This document shows positions 18,402 to 26,274 of a stretch of 46,100 nucleotides of DNA, piece after piece. A model generated the notes under the pieces. That model was not told where the DNA came from. It saw nothing but the letters and a program-made list of their open reading frames with translations, and did not search any database. The translations under genes were made by a program, and so were the position numbers. This DNA is from Sporosarcina sp. (GTDB taxonomy: Bacteria; Bacillota; Bacilli; Bacillales_A; Planococcaceae): positions 1 through 46,100 of the forward strand of contig JAPFCR010000038.1 of the NCBI GenBank assembly GCA_026169375.1, written 5' to 3'. Within the stretch, counting starts at the first letter, position 1. Each line of letters begins with the position of its first letter.

Positions 18402-19514
18402 ATGGTCAAAGCAAATGCGTTCTTACCGGGGTTAGAAGGAGTTATTGCTGCTGAAACAGCAATTTCTTTACTAGACACAGATTTAGGTCAAATCATTATT
18501 AAGGGGCATGATTTGATTCAACTATCTACTCAAAATGATTACTTAGATATCGTTCATTTGTTATTGGAAGGTAGTTTGCCTACGGAAGCTGAAAGAAAAG
18601 CAAGTGAAGCAAAACTGAAAAGCGGATATGAAGTTCCTGAAGGAGTAACAACGATCTTACGCGCTTTACCGAAAAACACACATCCAATGGACGCATTAAG
18701 AACAGGGATTTCAGCTCTTGGTGGATACGACGCGGTACTTGACGACCGAGCGACAAGTGTGAATAAAAAACGAGCTTATGAAGTGCTAGGAAAAATTCCG
18801 AACGTTGTCGCGAATAGTTACCGGATTTTAAACGAGCAAGAAACAGTGAGCCCACTAGAAGAATTATCTTATAGTGGAAACTTTTTATATATGATCACGG
18901 GGAAAAAGCCGACAGAATTAGAAGAGAGAATTTTCGACCAATCTCTCTTACTTTATAGTGAACATGAGATGCCTAACTCTACGTTTACAGCGAGAGTGAT
19001 TGCTTCTACACAATCTGATATGTACGGAGCTTTAATGGGGGCGGTAGCTTCACTAAAAGGAAATTTACACGGCGGCGCAAATGAAGCAGTTATGCATATG
19101 TTGTTAGAAGCGAAGACAGTAGAAGGATTTGAAGAAATGCTCAAAAGCCGTTTAGCAAATAAAGAGAAAATCATGGGATTCGGCCACCGCGTTTATATGA
19201 GAAAGATGGATCCACGTGCACTCATTATGAAAGAAGCGTTGAAAGAATTATGTGATTTAAAAGGAGATCAAAGCCTGTATGAAATGTGCGAAGCAGGAGA
19301 GCGTTTAATGGAACAAGAAAAAGGATTATATCCAAACTTAGACTATTACGCTGCGCCAGTTTACTGGATGTTAGGTGTTCCGATTCCACTTTATACACCG
19401 ATTTTCTTTGCTGCTAGAACGATAGGTTTATGTGCACATATTATTGAACAACATGATAATAACCGTCTATTCCGCCCGCGGGTAGAATATACTGGTGATC
19501 GTCCTGCACTTTAA
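18402..19514 (+). CDS. prpC: Citrate synthase / 2-methylcitrate synthase
   Basis: A 370-residue type II citrate synthase of the short Gram-positive (MmgD/PrpC) class. It condenses oxaloacetate with propionyl-CoA or acetyl-CoA. The catalytic triad is His223 (NLHGGANEAV), His262 (GFGHRVY) and Asp314 (NLDYYAAPV). The start is the ATG at 18402, giving MVKANAFLPGLEGVIAAETA; the open frame extends upstream to 18300 but lacks a ribosome-binding site there. It is divergent from the prpF-prpD-prpB operon, which argues for propionyl-CoA use, although sequence alone does not separate the two activities. Confidence 0.9.
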   Translation: MVKANAFLPGLEGVIAAETAISLLDTDLGQIIIKGHDLIQLSTQNDYLDIVHLLLEGSLPTEAERKASEAKLKSGYEVPEGVTTILRALPKNTHPMDALRTGISALGGYDAVLDDRATSVNKKRAYEVLGKIPNVVANSYRILNEQETVSPLEELSYSGNFLYMITGKKPTELEERIFDQSLLLYSEHEMPNSTFTARVIASTQSDMYGALMGAVASLKGNLHGGANEAVMHMLLEAKTVEGFEEMLKSRLANKEKIMGFGHRVYMRKMDPRALIMKEALKELCDLKGDQSLYEMCEAGERLMEQEKGLYPNLDYYAAPVYWMLGVPIPLYTPIFFAARTIGLCAHIIEQHDNNRLFRPRVEYTGDRPAL

Positions 19515-19527
19515 CTTGATTCAGAGA

Positions 19528-19625
19528 ATCCCGCCACTTCTATAAGTGGCGGGATGAATGCCGAAAAGGTACTTTCAATCAGAGGGAGTTCAAAATCCCG
19601 ACGCCATCACGCTGAGGTGTGATTG
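19528..19625 (+). ncRNA. Candidate structured RNA / strong hairpin module downstream of prpC
   Basis: ATCCCGCCACTT (19528-19539) and AAGTGGCGGGAT (19544-19555) form a perfect 12-bp hairpin with a 4-nt loop and no T run. The next 70 nt can fold as CAATCA (19576-19581)/TGATTG (19620-19625) enclosing GGGA/TCCC, with a competing ATCAC/GTGAT helix. It may be the prpC terminator plus a leader element of the next gene, or the remnant right end of an IS200/IS605-type element. The structure is visible; the identity is not known. Confidence 0.4.
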
Positions 19626-19661
19626 ATTTAGACAATAAAATTGAGCAAACTTCTATTTATG

Positions 19662-19699
19662 AACACAATTGATTGAGCGGTCATTCAGTCAATTGTGTT
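19662..19699. promoter_or_regulatory. 38-bp imperfect palindrome, candidate TetR-type operator
   Basis: AACACAATTGA...TCAATTGTGTT is palindromic over 38 bp with about four mismatches, and the centre reads TTGAGCGGTCATTCAGTCAA. The TCATTCA half-site resembles the boxes of FadR (YsiA)-like TetR repressors, which control fatty-acid degradation genes in Bacillus. It lies 34 bp before the FadE-like gene. Confidence 0.5.
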
Positions 19700-19732
19700 T
19701 CATCAGTTCTTTGAAAATGGAGGGTGAAGATA

Positions 19733-21430
19733 ATGAAAACGACAGATAAAAGGCAAGATGAGGTTACGGGAAAATCTTCTTGTTCCTACGTTTACTTTAC
19801 ACCAGAGGATTTTCAAGCCGAAGAAGAGATGATTGCTAAAACAACCGAGCAATTTGTAGAATACGTGAAGAAAAAACAAGCTGAATCAACAGGCAATGAA
19901 GTTATTCGCCATTTGTTTAAAGAAGCTGGAGCAACAGGACTTTTAGGTGTAGAAGTTGAAGAAGAGCATGACGGATTAAATTTAGGGAAAAAATTTTCAG
20001 GTCTTGTTGCTGAAAAAATGGGGGCGGCAGGATCTTTTAGTGTTTCTTTTAATATTCATGTAGGGGTAGGCACTTTACCTTATGTGTTTTGGGGAACGAA
20101 GGCACAAAAGAAAAAATACTTACCTAAATTAGTGAGTGGAGAATGGATTGGTGCATATGCATTAACTGAACCGAATGCAGGGTCAGATGCATTAAATATG
20201 AAGACGACTGCAGTTCAGCCAGATGACGGGGAAAATTGGATATTAAATGGTGAAAAACAATGGATTACAAATGCTGGAGTGGCAAATTGTTTTGTTGTTT
20301 TTGCGCGAACAGAAAAAGGCATTACAGCGTTTATTGTTGACCGAACGTCACAAGGTGTTTCTGTTGGACCAGAAGAAAAAAAGATGGGGATCAATGACTC
20401 TTCAACAGCGACATTAGTATTAGAAGATGTCACTGTTCCATCTGAAAACATTCTTGGTGAAATTGGAAAAGGCCATTATATTGCACTCAATTTGTTAAAT
20501 ATGGCGCGACTAAAACTTGCTTTATCCAATGTGGGTGCTTCAAAGCGTGCACTGCAACTAGCAACTGAATATGCAACTGAACGAAAACAATTTACAAAAG
20601 AATTAGCTGAATTCACAATGATTCAAGAAAAAATAGCCAATATGACAATAGGCATATACGGTGCAGAAAGTGCAGTATATCGCACATCAGGTTTACTAGA
20701 CGATGCGTTAGATTCCATTCAACCACCAGAAGAAATAAAGGATGTCATCGCAAGCTTTATGGCTGATTGTGCAATTAATAAAGTAAATAGTTCCGAAGTG
20801 TTAGACTATGTAGTCGATGAAGCTGTTCAAATTCATGGTGGTTACGGTTATATGCAAGAATATGAAGTAGAAAACTTATACCGTGACGCGCGAATTAACA
20901 GAATCTTCGAAGGAACAAATGAAATTAATCGTCTTGCAATCGCAAAAGGATTGTTAAAGAAATCCCCGTACCAAGAAGAATCTCTTACACAAATAGAGAA
21001 GCTACAAGATGCACATCAATACTTGATACAGGCAAAACATTTATATAATGAAGCTTTTAAAGTATTACCAGAATCTTTTAAAGAAAAAATGGATGACGAA
21101 CAAGAGTACTTCAGGTTATTAGCTGATATGTCTAGTAAAATCTATATTATGGAATCTGTTTTTGGTAGAACCCAAAAAGCGGTCATTAAAAATGGTAAGG
21201 AAAATGAAACGTTGAAATTATGCATTACAGATGTTTTATGTGAAGAGCATTTTAATCATATCAAGCAAAATGCATTGTTATTGATCACAAATGTGATAAC
21301 GGATGAAGCAGCATGTAAAGACTTACTTGCTAAAATTGAAAAAGTATCTGTTCCACTATCGCGTAATTTCTTTTTAAAGAAAAGACGCATTGCGAAAAGT
21401 ATTATTAATAGCCGTAAATATAATGTTTAA
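19733..21430 (+). CDS. Acyl-CoA dehydrogenase (FadE/YusJ-like, long form)
   Basis: A 565-residue acyl-CoA dehydrogenase with a C-terminal extension beyond the usual 380 residues, as in the B. subtilis FadE (YusJ) class. FAD and substrate landmarks are YALTEPNAGSDA, WILNGEKQWITNAG, TERKQFTKELAEF and the C-terminal VQIHGGYGYMQEYEVENLYRDARI followed by IFEGTNEINR. The predicted function is the FAD-linked first oxidation step of fatty-acyl-CoA beta-oxidation. The start is the ATG at 19733, 8 nt after GGAGGG. It stands alone behind a palindromic operator and is followed by a bidirectional terminator. Confidence 0.9.
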   Translation: MKTTDKRQDEVTGKSSCSYVYFTPEDFQAEEEMIAKTTEQFVEYVKKKQAESTGNEVIRHLFKEAGATGLLGVEVEEEHDGLNLGKKFSGLVAEKMGAAGSFSVSFNIHVGVGTLPYVFWGTKAQKKKYLPKLVSGEWIGAYALTEPNAGSDALNMKTTAVQPDDGENWILNGEKQWITNAGVANCFVVFARTEKGITAFIVDRTSQGVSVGPEEKKMGINDSSTATLVLEDVTVPSENILGEIGKGHYIALNLLNMARLKLALSNVGASKRALQLATEYATERKQFTKELAEFTMIQEKIANMTIGIYGAESAVYRTSGLLDDALDSIQPPEEIKDVIASFMADCAINKVNSSEVLDYVVDEAVQIHGGYGYMQEYEVENLYRDARINRIFEGTNEINRLAIAKGLLKKSPYQEESLTQIEKLQDAHQYLIQAKHLYNEAFKVLPESFKEKMDDEQEYFRLLADMSSKIYIMESVFGRTQKAVIKNGKENETLKLCITDVLCEEHFNHIKQNALLLITNVITDEAACKDLLAKIEKVSVPLSRNFFLKKRRIAKSIINSRKYNV

Positions 21431-21476
21431 CATAAAACAATTGTTCAAGTGAAAGTCTCTGTTCATAAAATAAATC

Positions 21477-21513
21477 AAAAGTCGAACCCTCATCAATAGG
21501 ATTCGACTTTTTG
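21477..21513. terminator. Bidirectional intrinsic terminator
   Basis: AAAAGTCGAA-CCT pairs with AGG-TTCGACTTTTT. The A and T tails allow function on both strands; it separates the convergent fadE-like and HIBCH-like genes. Confidence 0.85.
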
Positions 21514-21523
21514 TTGTTCTATT

Positions 21524-22567
21524 TTACTCTTTGAAAAAACGATGAACAAGTTCATTTGGAACGTCTTCTAAGGTGGCGTATTGGTAATTAGGTTGATGAT
21601 CTTTATCAATAATAACTGAACGAACGCCTTCAAAAAAATCAGGATGCTTCATAAAGTTTTTTGCAAGCGTTAAATCTGTCGCAAGGCAAGATGCTAACGA
21701 TTCCTGCTCGCTGTTAATCAGATGCTTTAAAGTTACTTTTAGTGAGACAGGTGATTTAGATAGAAGAGTTTCTTTTGTCTTTTTGGCAAACGTAGACGAA
21801 TCTGCCTCTAAAGAAGATAAAATTTCTTCTACAGTTGCATAAGAAAAGTGCTGATCACTCTCTTGTTGTTGTTTCGAAAGTACACCATTATTTGGAGGTA
21901 TCGTTGAAAATTCATCGAGTAAATTTTTAATTGTTGCTTGAATATGATCAGCTGTAAATTCATCTTCTTCAATCTGCTGAAGGAAGGCTGGTAACTTTTC
22001 AGAAGGCATGTAATAGTTTGCCCCGTTTATATATAGAATGTCAGCTGCTTTTAATTGTAACCCTGTTAAGCCCAAATAACGTCCAGTTTTACCAGGGGCT
22101 TTGTTTAAAAAGTAAGCAGCACCTACGTCTGGAAAGAACCCGATTGACGTTTCGGGCATTGCCCAAGTTGTTCGTTCCGTGACAATTTTAAAATCTGCAC
22201 TAGAAATTAGCCCAACGCCACCTCCCATAACGATACCGTCTAATATCGCTATAATCGGTTTTGGAAAATTCGCAACTGCCAAATCCGTATCATATTCTAT
22301 CGTGAAAAATTCATAAGCCTCTTCTAAGTTTTCTTGACTTTCTTTCGCACTGTATAATGTTTTGATGTCTCCACCAGCGCATAGTCCTCTTTCACCAGCC
22401 CCTTTAATGACAACGCATTGAATGTTTTGATCTGTTGCCCAAGCTTCTAATTTTTTGCCAATTGCATCTACCATCGTCAAATTTAATGAATTTAATGCTT
22501 TCGGTCGGTTTAAAAGAATTGTTGCGACGCCATTTTTATTTGTTGAAAATAGAACATCCTCTGCCAT
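21524..22567 (-). CDS. 3-hydroxyisobutyryl-CoA hydrolase-like enoyl-CoA hydratase/isomerase family protein
   Basis: A 347-residue crotonase-fold protein of the longer HIBCH class. Oxyanion-hole segments are GLCAGGDIKTLY and GIVMGGGVGLISSADFKI, and the HIBCH-type PETSIGFFPDVGAAYFL follows, with a C-terminal extension containing EEILSSLEADSS and HPDFFEGVRSVIIDKDHQPNY. In valine catabolism it would hydrolyse 3-hydroxyisobutyryl-CoA to the free acid. The ATG follows AAAGGGGATGG, and it is 15 nt downstream of a short enoyl-CoA hydratase on the same strand, the enzyme that makes its substrate. Confidence 0.85.
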   Translation of the reverse strand: MAEDVLFSTNKNGVATILLNRPKALNSLNLTMVDAIGKKLEAWATDQNIQCVVIKGAGERGLCAGGDIKTLYSAKESQENLEEAYEFFTIEYDTDLAVANFPKPIIAILDGIVMGGGVGLISSADFKIVTERTTWAMPETSIGFFPDVGAAYFLNKAPGKTGRYLGLTGLQLKAADILYINGANYYMPSEKLPAFLQQIEEDEFTADHIQATIKNLLDEFSTIPPNNGVLSKQQQESDQHFSYATVEEILSSLEADSSTFAKKTKETLLSKSPVSLKVTLKHLINSEQESLASCLATDLTLAKNFMKHPDFFEGVRSVIIDKDHQPNYQYATLEDVPNELVHRFFKE

Positions 22568-22582
22568 TCAATTCCATCCCCT

Positions 22583-23368
22583 TTATAAATGTTTGAATAC
22601 TGGTTTTCTTTTTTCTACGAAAGCTTCGACGCCTTCTTTAGCATCTGCTGTTAAAAAGAGTTCTGAGAATCGTTCGCGTTCCCGCTTTAATCCATCTTGA
22701 AGAGATTCATTGGCACCTTGAATGACACATTCAACTGCTCGTGTAACGCTTGTCATACTTTTTCCTTCAATAAAGGATTTGGCAATTGTTTTGGCAGTCA
22801 TTAATAGGGACTCCGAGGAAACGACCAATTGTACAATTCCTTTTTCTTTTGCTTCTTCGCCGTTCAATTGTTTGCTCGTTAAGATAAGTTCTAAAGCTGT
22901 TTGGGTATCTGTAACTCTACTGAGCCGTTGTGTACCGCCAAATGTAGGGATTAAACCGAGTTGAAGTTCAGGTAAGCCAAGAATTGCAGATGGCGTTGAA
23001 ATTCGGTAATGGCAGCCTAACGCTACTTCTAATCCACCTCCAAGGCAAGGTCCGTTAATGGCTGCAATGACAGGTTTCTTCATTGCTTCAATTTCATCAC
23101 AAATTTTTTGACCGAGAGCAGCCATTTCCAATCCTTTTTCCTGACTCCCAAGTGCATCGGTAAATTCTTTAATATCCGCACCGGCAATAAAGAATCGACC
23201 AGCACCCGTAAGAATGATGGCACTTACAGAGTCGTCTTCTGATAAATTGTTGAACACAGATCGTAATTCTGTAATACATGCGGATGATAATGCGTTTGCT
23301 GGTGCATGATTTACTTCTACAATTGCAATTCCATTTTCAATCGTCGTATTTGAAAACTCATTTGTCAT
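22583..23368 (-). CDS. Enoyl-CoA hydratase/isomerase family protein
   Basis: A 261-residue standard crotonase. The CoA-binding and oxyanion segments are GRFFIAGADIKEF and INGPCLGGGLEVALGCHYRI; the catalytic glutamate region is LGLPELQLGLIPTFGGTQRL. It hydrates 2-enoyl-CoA esters in beta-oxidation or branched-chain amino-acid breakdown. It precedes the HIBCH-like gene and likely shares its transcript. An ACGGAGG site precedes the ATG. The interval to the next gene on the right (23369-23596) contains only its promoter region; no clear -35/-10 pair stands out. Confidence 0.9.
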   Translation of the reverse strand: MTNEFSNTTIENGIAIVEVNHAPANALSSACITELRSVFNNLSEDDSVSAIILTGAGRFFIAGADIKEFTDALGSQEKGLEMAALGQKICDEIEAMKKPVIAAINGPCLGGGLEVALGCHYRISTPSAILGLPELQLGLIPTFGGTQRLSRVTDTQTALELILTSKQLNGEEAKEKGIVQLVVSSESLLMTAKTIAKSFIEGKSMTSVTRAVECVIQGANESLQDGLKRERERFSELFLTADAKEGVEAFVEKRKPVFKHL

Positions 23369-23596
23369 CGTTTATCTGCCTCCGTATGAATATTGAATAA
23401 AAACTTGAACTCTTCTTTTGTGTCCTAGAAACAATAGGTGATAAGATTTAAAAGGTTTAGAATAGTGTGTGTTGTATTCTATTATACATGTTTAATGAGG
23501 CGATTAATAGGTGGGAACTTGAGTTTTCATGATTATCGAAAAAAATGGTTTTCCGCATCACAAATAATACTTAGTCTTTTAGCTGTTCACAATATA

Positions 23597-23636
23597 AAAA
23601 GCCCACGGAAATTTTGTTGAATTCCTGTGGGCTTTA
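23597..23636 (-). terminator. Intrinsic terminator after yqhL
   Basis: AAAGCCCAC-GGAA and TTCC-GTGGGCTTT form a near-perfect stem; read on the minus strand it ends in TTTTTA, about 100 nt after the yqhL stop. Confidence 0.85.
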
Positions 23637-23731
23637 CAGTTATACTATGATAGTTTGTGTCAATTCTAACTGAATCTCTAGAGACTAACGAGTAGGTATT
23701 TTCATCTGTTAATCTTATTACATAGAGAAAA

Positions 23732-24112
23732 TTATTTACTTTTAATCTTACCTGTCCATTGACGGAAACCGCCTTGTAAATGATAGAGCTTTTCATAGTC
23801 TTTTTTCTTTAGAAATAATGCGGCACGTGCACTTTTACTACCGTTTTGGTCATATAAATAAACCGGTAAATCTGGTCTCATTTCTTTATAGCGTTGTCGT
23901 AATTGTGAGTATGGAATATTACGCGCGCCAAGAATATGACCTGCTTCGAAATCTTTCTGTTCACGCACGTCGATTAACTGCGCTTTACGATAACCTTCGA
24001 TAAATTCTTCTTGTGTTAAAGGATCGACTGCCTTACTCAGTCTTGACATTGTAATCACCATATAGATAATGATGAGGACAACGACTCCTAAAATAACATA
24101 AAGTGTGTTCAC
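23732..24112 (-). CDS. yqhL: Membrane-anchored rhodanese-domain protein (YqhL-like), cysteine-free
   Basis: A 126-residue protein with one N-terminal membrane helix (about residues 4-22) and a cytoplasmic rhodanese domain: LIDVREQKDFEAGHILGARNIP, then LQGGFRQW at the end. The position of the sulfur-carrying active-site cysteine reads VYLYDQNGSKSAR, and the whole protein contains no cysteine, so thiosulfate sulfurtransferase activity is not expected. In B. subtilis yqhL lies next to gcvPB, so location supports the name. Start GTG behind AAAGGGGAAAG. Function unknown; a binding or scaffold role is inference. Confidence 0.85.
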   Translation of the reverse strand: MNTLYVILGVVVLIIIYMVITMSRLSKAVDPLTQEEFIEGYRKAQLIDVREQKDFEAGHILGARNIPYSQLRQRYKEMRPDLPVYLYDQNGSKSARAALFLKKKDYEKLYHLQGGFRQWTGKIKSK

Positions 24113-24459
24113 TGCAACTTTCCCCTTTCTCTATTCATTATCCATTATAAATGGAGGGGGGGACTTGTTCAATAGTGATGGTGAAATGACCGGTATAATA
24201 ACAGAAGCATATAGCATGAATTGAAGGCATTTACTAGATTTGCAAGCCTGATAAAAAAATCGTCGGCATGATAAAAAGAGCCCCGTTACTTAATTAGTCA
24301 AAAATAGTCGTTGCTAGTGATCGAAAAACTCGTAAAATGAGAACGTACGGTCTATAATTAGTGAAAGGGATGCTATTAAATTGATGTGTGAAATCATATT
24401 GAAAAAAGTATGGAATCAGGTGATCATTCTTTTTTTGAGAAAATAGGATTTCTTAATCA

Positions 24460-24518
24460 TTGCACCGTAAAACAATATATTGTATATTCGGTTGTGTACA
24501 CAACACATTATATTGTGT
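24460..24518 (+). promoter_or_regulatory. nrdJ promoter with two NrdR-type boxes
   Basis: TTGCAC (24460-24465), 17 bp, TATATT (24483-24488) is a plausible promoter. Two AT-rich palindromes flank it: AAACAATATATTGTAT (24470-24485) and ACACATTATATTGTGT (24503-24518). The second is an almost ideal NrdR box, and the centre-to-centre distance of 33 bp is close to three helical turns. Between them lies a perfect 14-bp palindrome, GTTGTGTACACAAC (24491-24504). NrdR is the ATP/dATP-sensing repressor of ribonucleotide reductase genes. The rest of the 438-bp gap 24113-24550 shows nothing recognisable. Confidence 0.75.
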
Positions 24519-24550
24519 TTTAACGTGTAGTTATCTAAGGAGGATGTTTT

Positions 24551-25993
24551 ATGGTCGTTATTTCAGATCAACAAAAGCCAAAGTTAAATATTGCACAATT
24601 GAATGAGGATATTGCTCATTTTCCTCAAGTTTATCCTGTCACAGAGGATATGCACATTGAACATCACGGAGTTTCAAGACTAGTGATGATTGATCGTTAT
24701 TCATTTAAAGATACGGAAAAGAAAACTTTAAAAGTCGGTGATTTTGTCGTTTTAACGGTGAAAGAAGACCCGAGTTTTCCAGCAAGAGGGCTAGGATTTA
24801 TCACTGCACTAGATTTAAAGGCTGAGCGAGCGGAAATTTGGATTGAAGAAGCGTATCGTTCAGCCATAGATGATTCTGAGGAACAAGAAACAGGAGTTAT
24901 CTCAAGATCCATTGATGTATTAGAAAAACCATTGGAGATTTTTTATGAACAAATTGCCAAGCGAAATGCAGCGGGACTTGCAGCAGTTGAAAAGACAGAA
25001 GAACAAAAGGAAGCATCCTATGAAAAATTTTATAAACAACTTTCTGCTTTAAACTTCATCCCAGCCGGACGTGTTCTATACGGTGCAGGCGCACAGACGG
25101 ATGTAACGTATTTTAACTGTTATGTGATGCCGTTTGTGGCAGATTCACGTGAAGGCATTTCAGAACACCGCAAACAAGTGATGGAAATTATGAGTCGTGG
25201 TGGTGGCGTTGGGACGAATGGTTCAACATTAAGACCGCGAAACGCACTGGCACGTGGTGTCAATGGAAAGTCATCTGGTTCAGTATCGTGGTTGGATGAT
25301 ATCGCAAAACTTACCCATCTTGTTGAGCAAGGTGGTTCGCGACGCGGAGCGCAAATGATTATGTTAGCAGATTCACATCCTGACATTTTAGAATTTATTA
25401 TTTCGAAAATGCAAAATCCAAGAATTCTTCGTTATTTAATTGAAAATACTGAAGAAGAGTTAATTAGAAAATTAGCAGAAGAAAAATTAAAGTTTACGCC
25501 ATTAACACTTCAAGAAGAAGGAATGTATCAAAGTATTTTAAACTATCGTCAAATTCCTGGTCTTGGTGGTTTTAATGAAGACATTATGAAAGAGGCCGAA
25601 ACAAAATTACGTGATGGTGGTACATATTCCGTACACAATCCTGATTATTTAACAGGTGCAAATATTTCCGTTACGTTAACAGACGATTTTATGCATGCCG
25701 TTGAAAATGATGAAGACTTTGAACTGAAGTTCCCGGCTGTTGAAAAATATACTCCAGAAGAAATGGCCATTTATGATGAAAAGTGGCATGAAATTGGAGA
25801 TGTTCGTAAGTGGGAAAACATGGGGCATGAAGTACGTGTGTATAGAACAATTAAAGCACGTGCCTTATGGGACTTAATTAATATTTGTGCAACGTATTCA
25901 GCAGAACCTGGTATTTTCTTTATCGACAATGCGAATAACGAAACAAATGCGAAAGCTTATGGTCAGCAAGTTGTTGCAACAAATCCGTGTGGT
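24551..25993 (+). CDS. nrdJ: Adenosylcobalamin-dependent ribonucleotide reductase (class II), exon 1
   Basis: The first 481 codons of NrdJ, joined to exon 2 at 26275 to give an 853-residue class II reductase that makes deoxyribonucleotides with B12 as radical source. Landmarks are FIPAGRVLYGAG, the first redox cysteine in YFNCYVMPF, RGGGVGTNGSTLRPRN and, at the end, VVATNPCG with predicted thiyl-radical Cys480. Without splicing the frame would add nine junk residues plus a tenth codon and stop at 26024-26026, losing the last 372 residues. The ATG follows AAGGAGGATG. No separate small subunit is present or required. Confidence 0.95.
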
Positions 25994-26274
25994 GGAGTTC
26001 GCCTCACGTTAAAAATTGCGGGATAAAGCGGGAAAGCTGAGAAATAGCATCATGACAATTTTGATGATGCTTGCCAATCCGAACCGAAGGCTGAAAGTAA
26101 ATTTTCAGTCAGGGGCAACGCATACCTGGTGATCCTACTGGATTTTTAAAAGGTAGACTATAATCCAGGCACGAGACCGCAACACTAAACAAAAATAGTG
26201 AAAATATATGCTGAACTTACAGGAAATGAACTGTAAGAACTAGAGGATAAAAAACCACTAGGATAACATAACTG
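25994..26274 (+). ncRNA. Group I self-splicing intron (ORF-less, 281 nt) in nrdJ
   Basis: Exon end CGTGTGGT (25986-25993) pairs with guide GCCTCACG (26001-26008), with a U-G pair at the splice site and one mismatch (P1). GTTC (25997-26000) pairs with exon-2 GAAC (P10). The intron ends in G (26274). Core: P3 TTGCGG 26016/CCGCAA 26177; P4 CGGG 26029/TCCG 26078 with AAA joint; P5 extension 26046-26071; P6 26089-26110; P8 CACTA/TAGTG 26183-26200; P9 26216-26237; a further stem 26240-26261. P7 is ambiguous; the 60-nt insert before P3' suggests subgroup IA. Removing it restores the NrdJ frame exactly. Confidence 0.92.

Noticed and set aside
24551..26026. nrdJ as a truncated pseudogene with stop at 26026
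   Set aside because: P1/P10 pairing and exact frame restoration show that the stop lies inside a group I intron.
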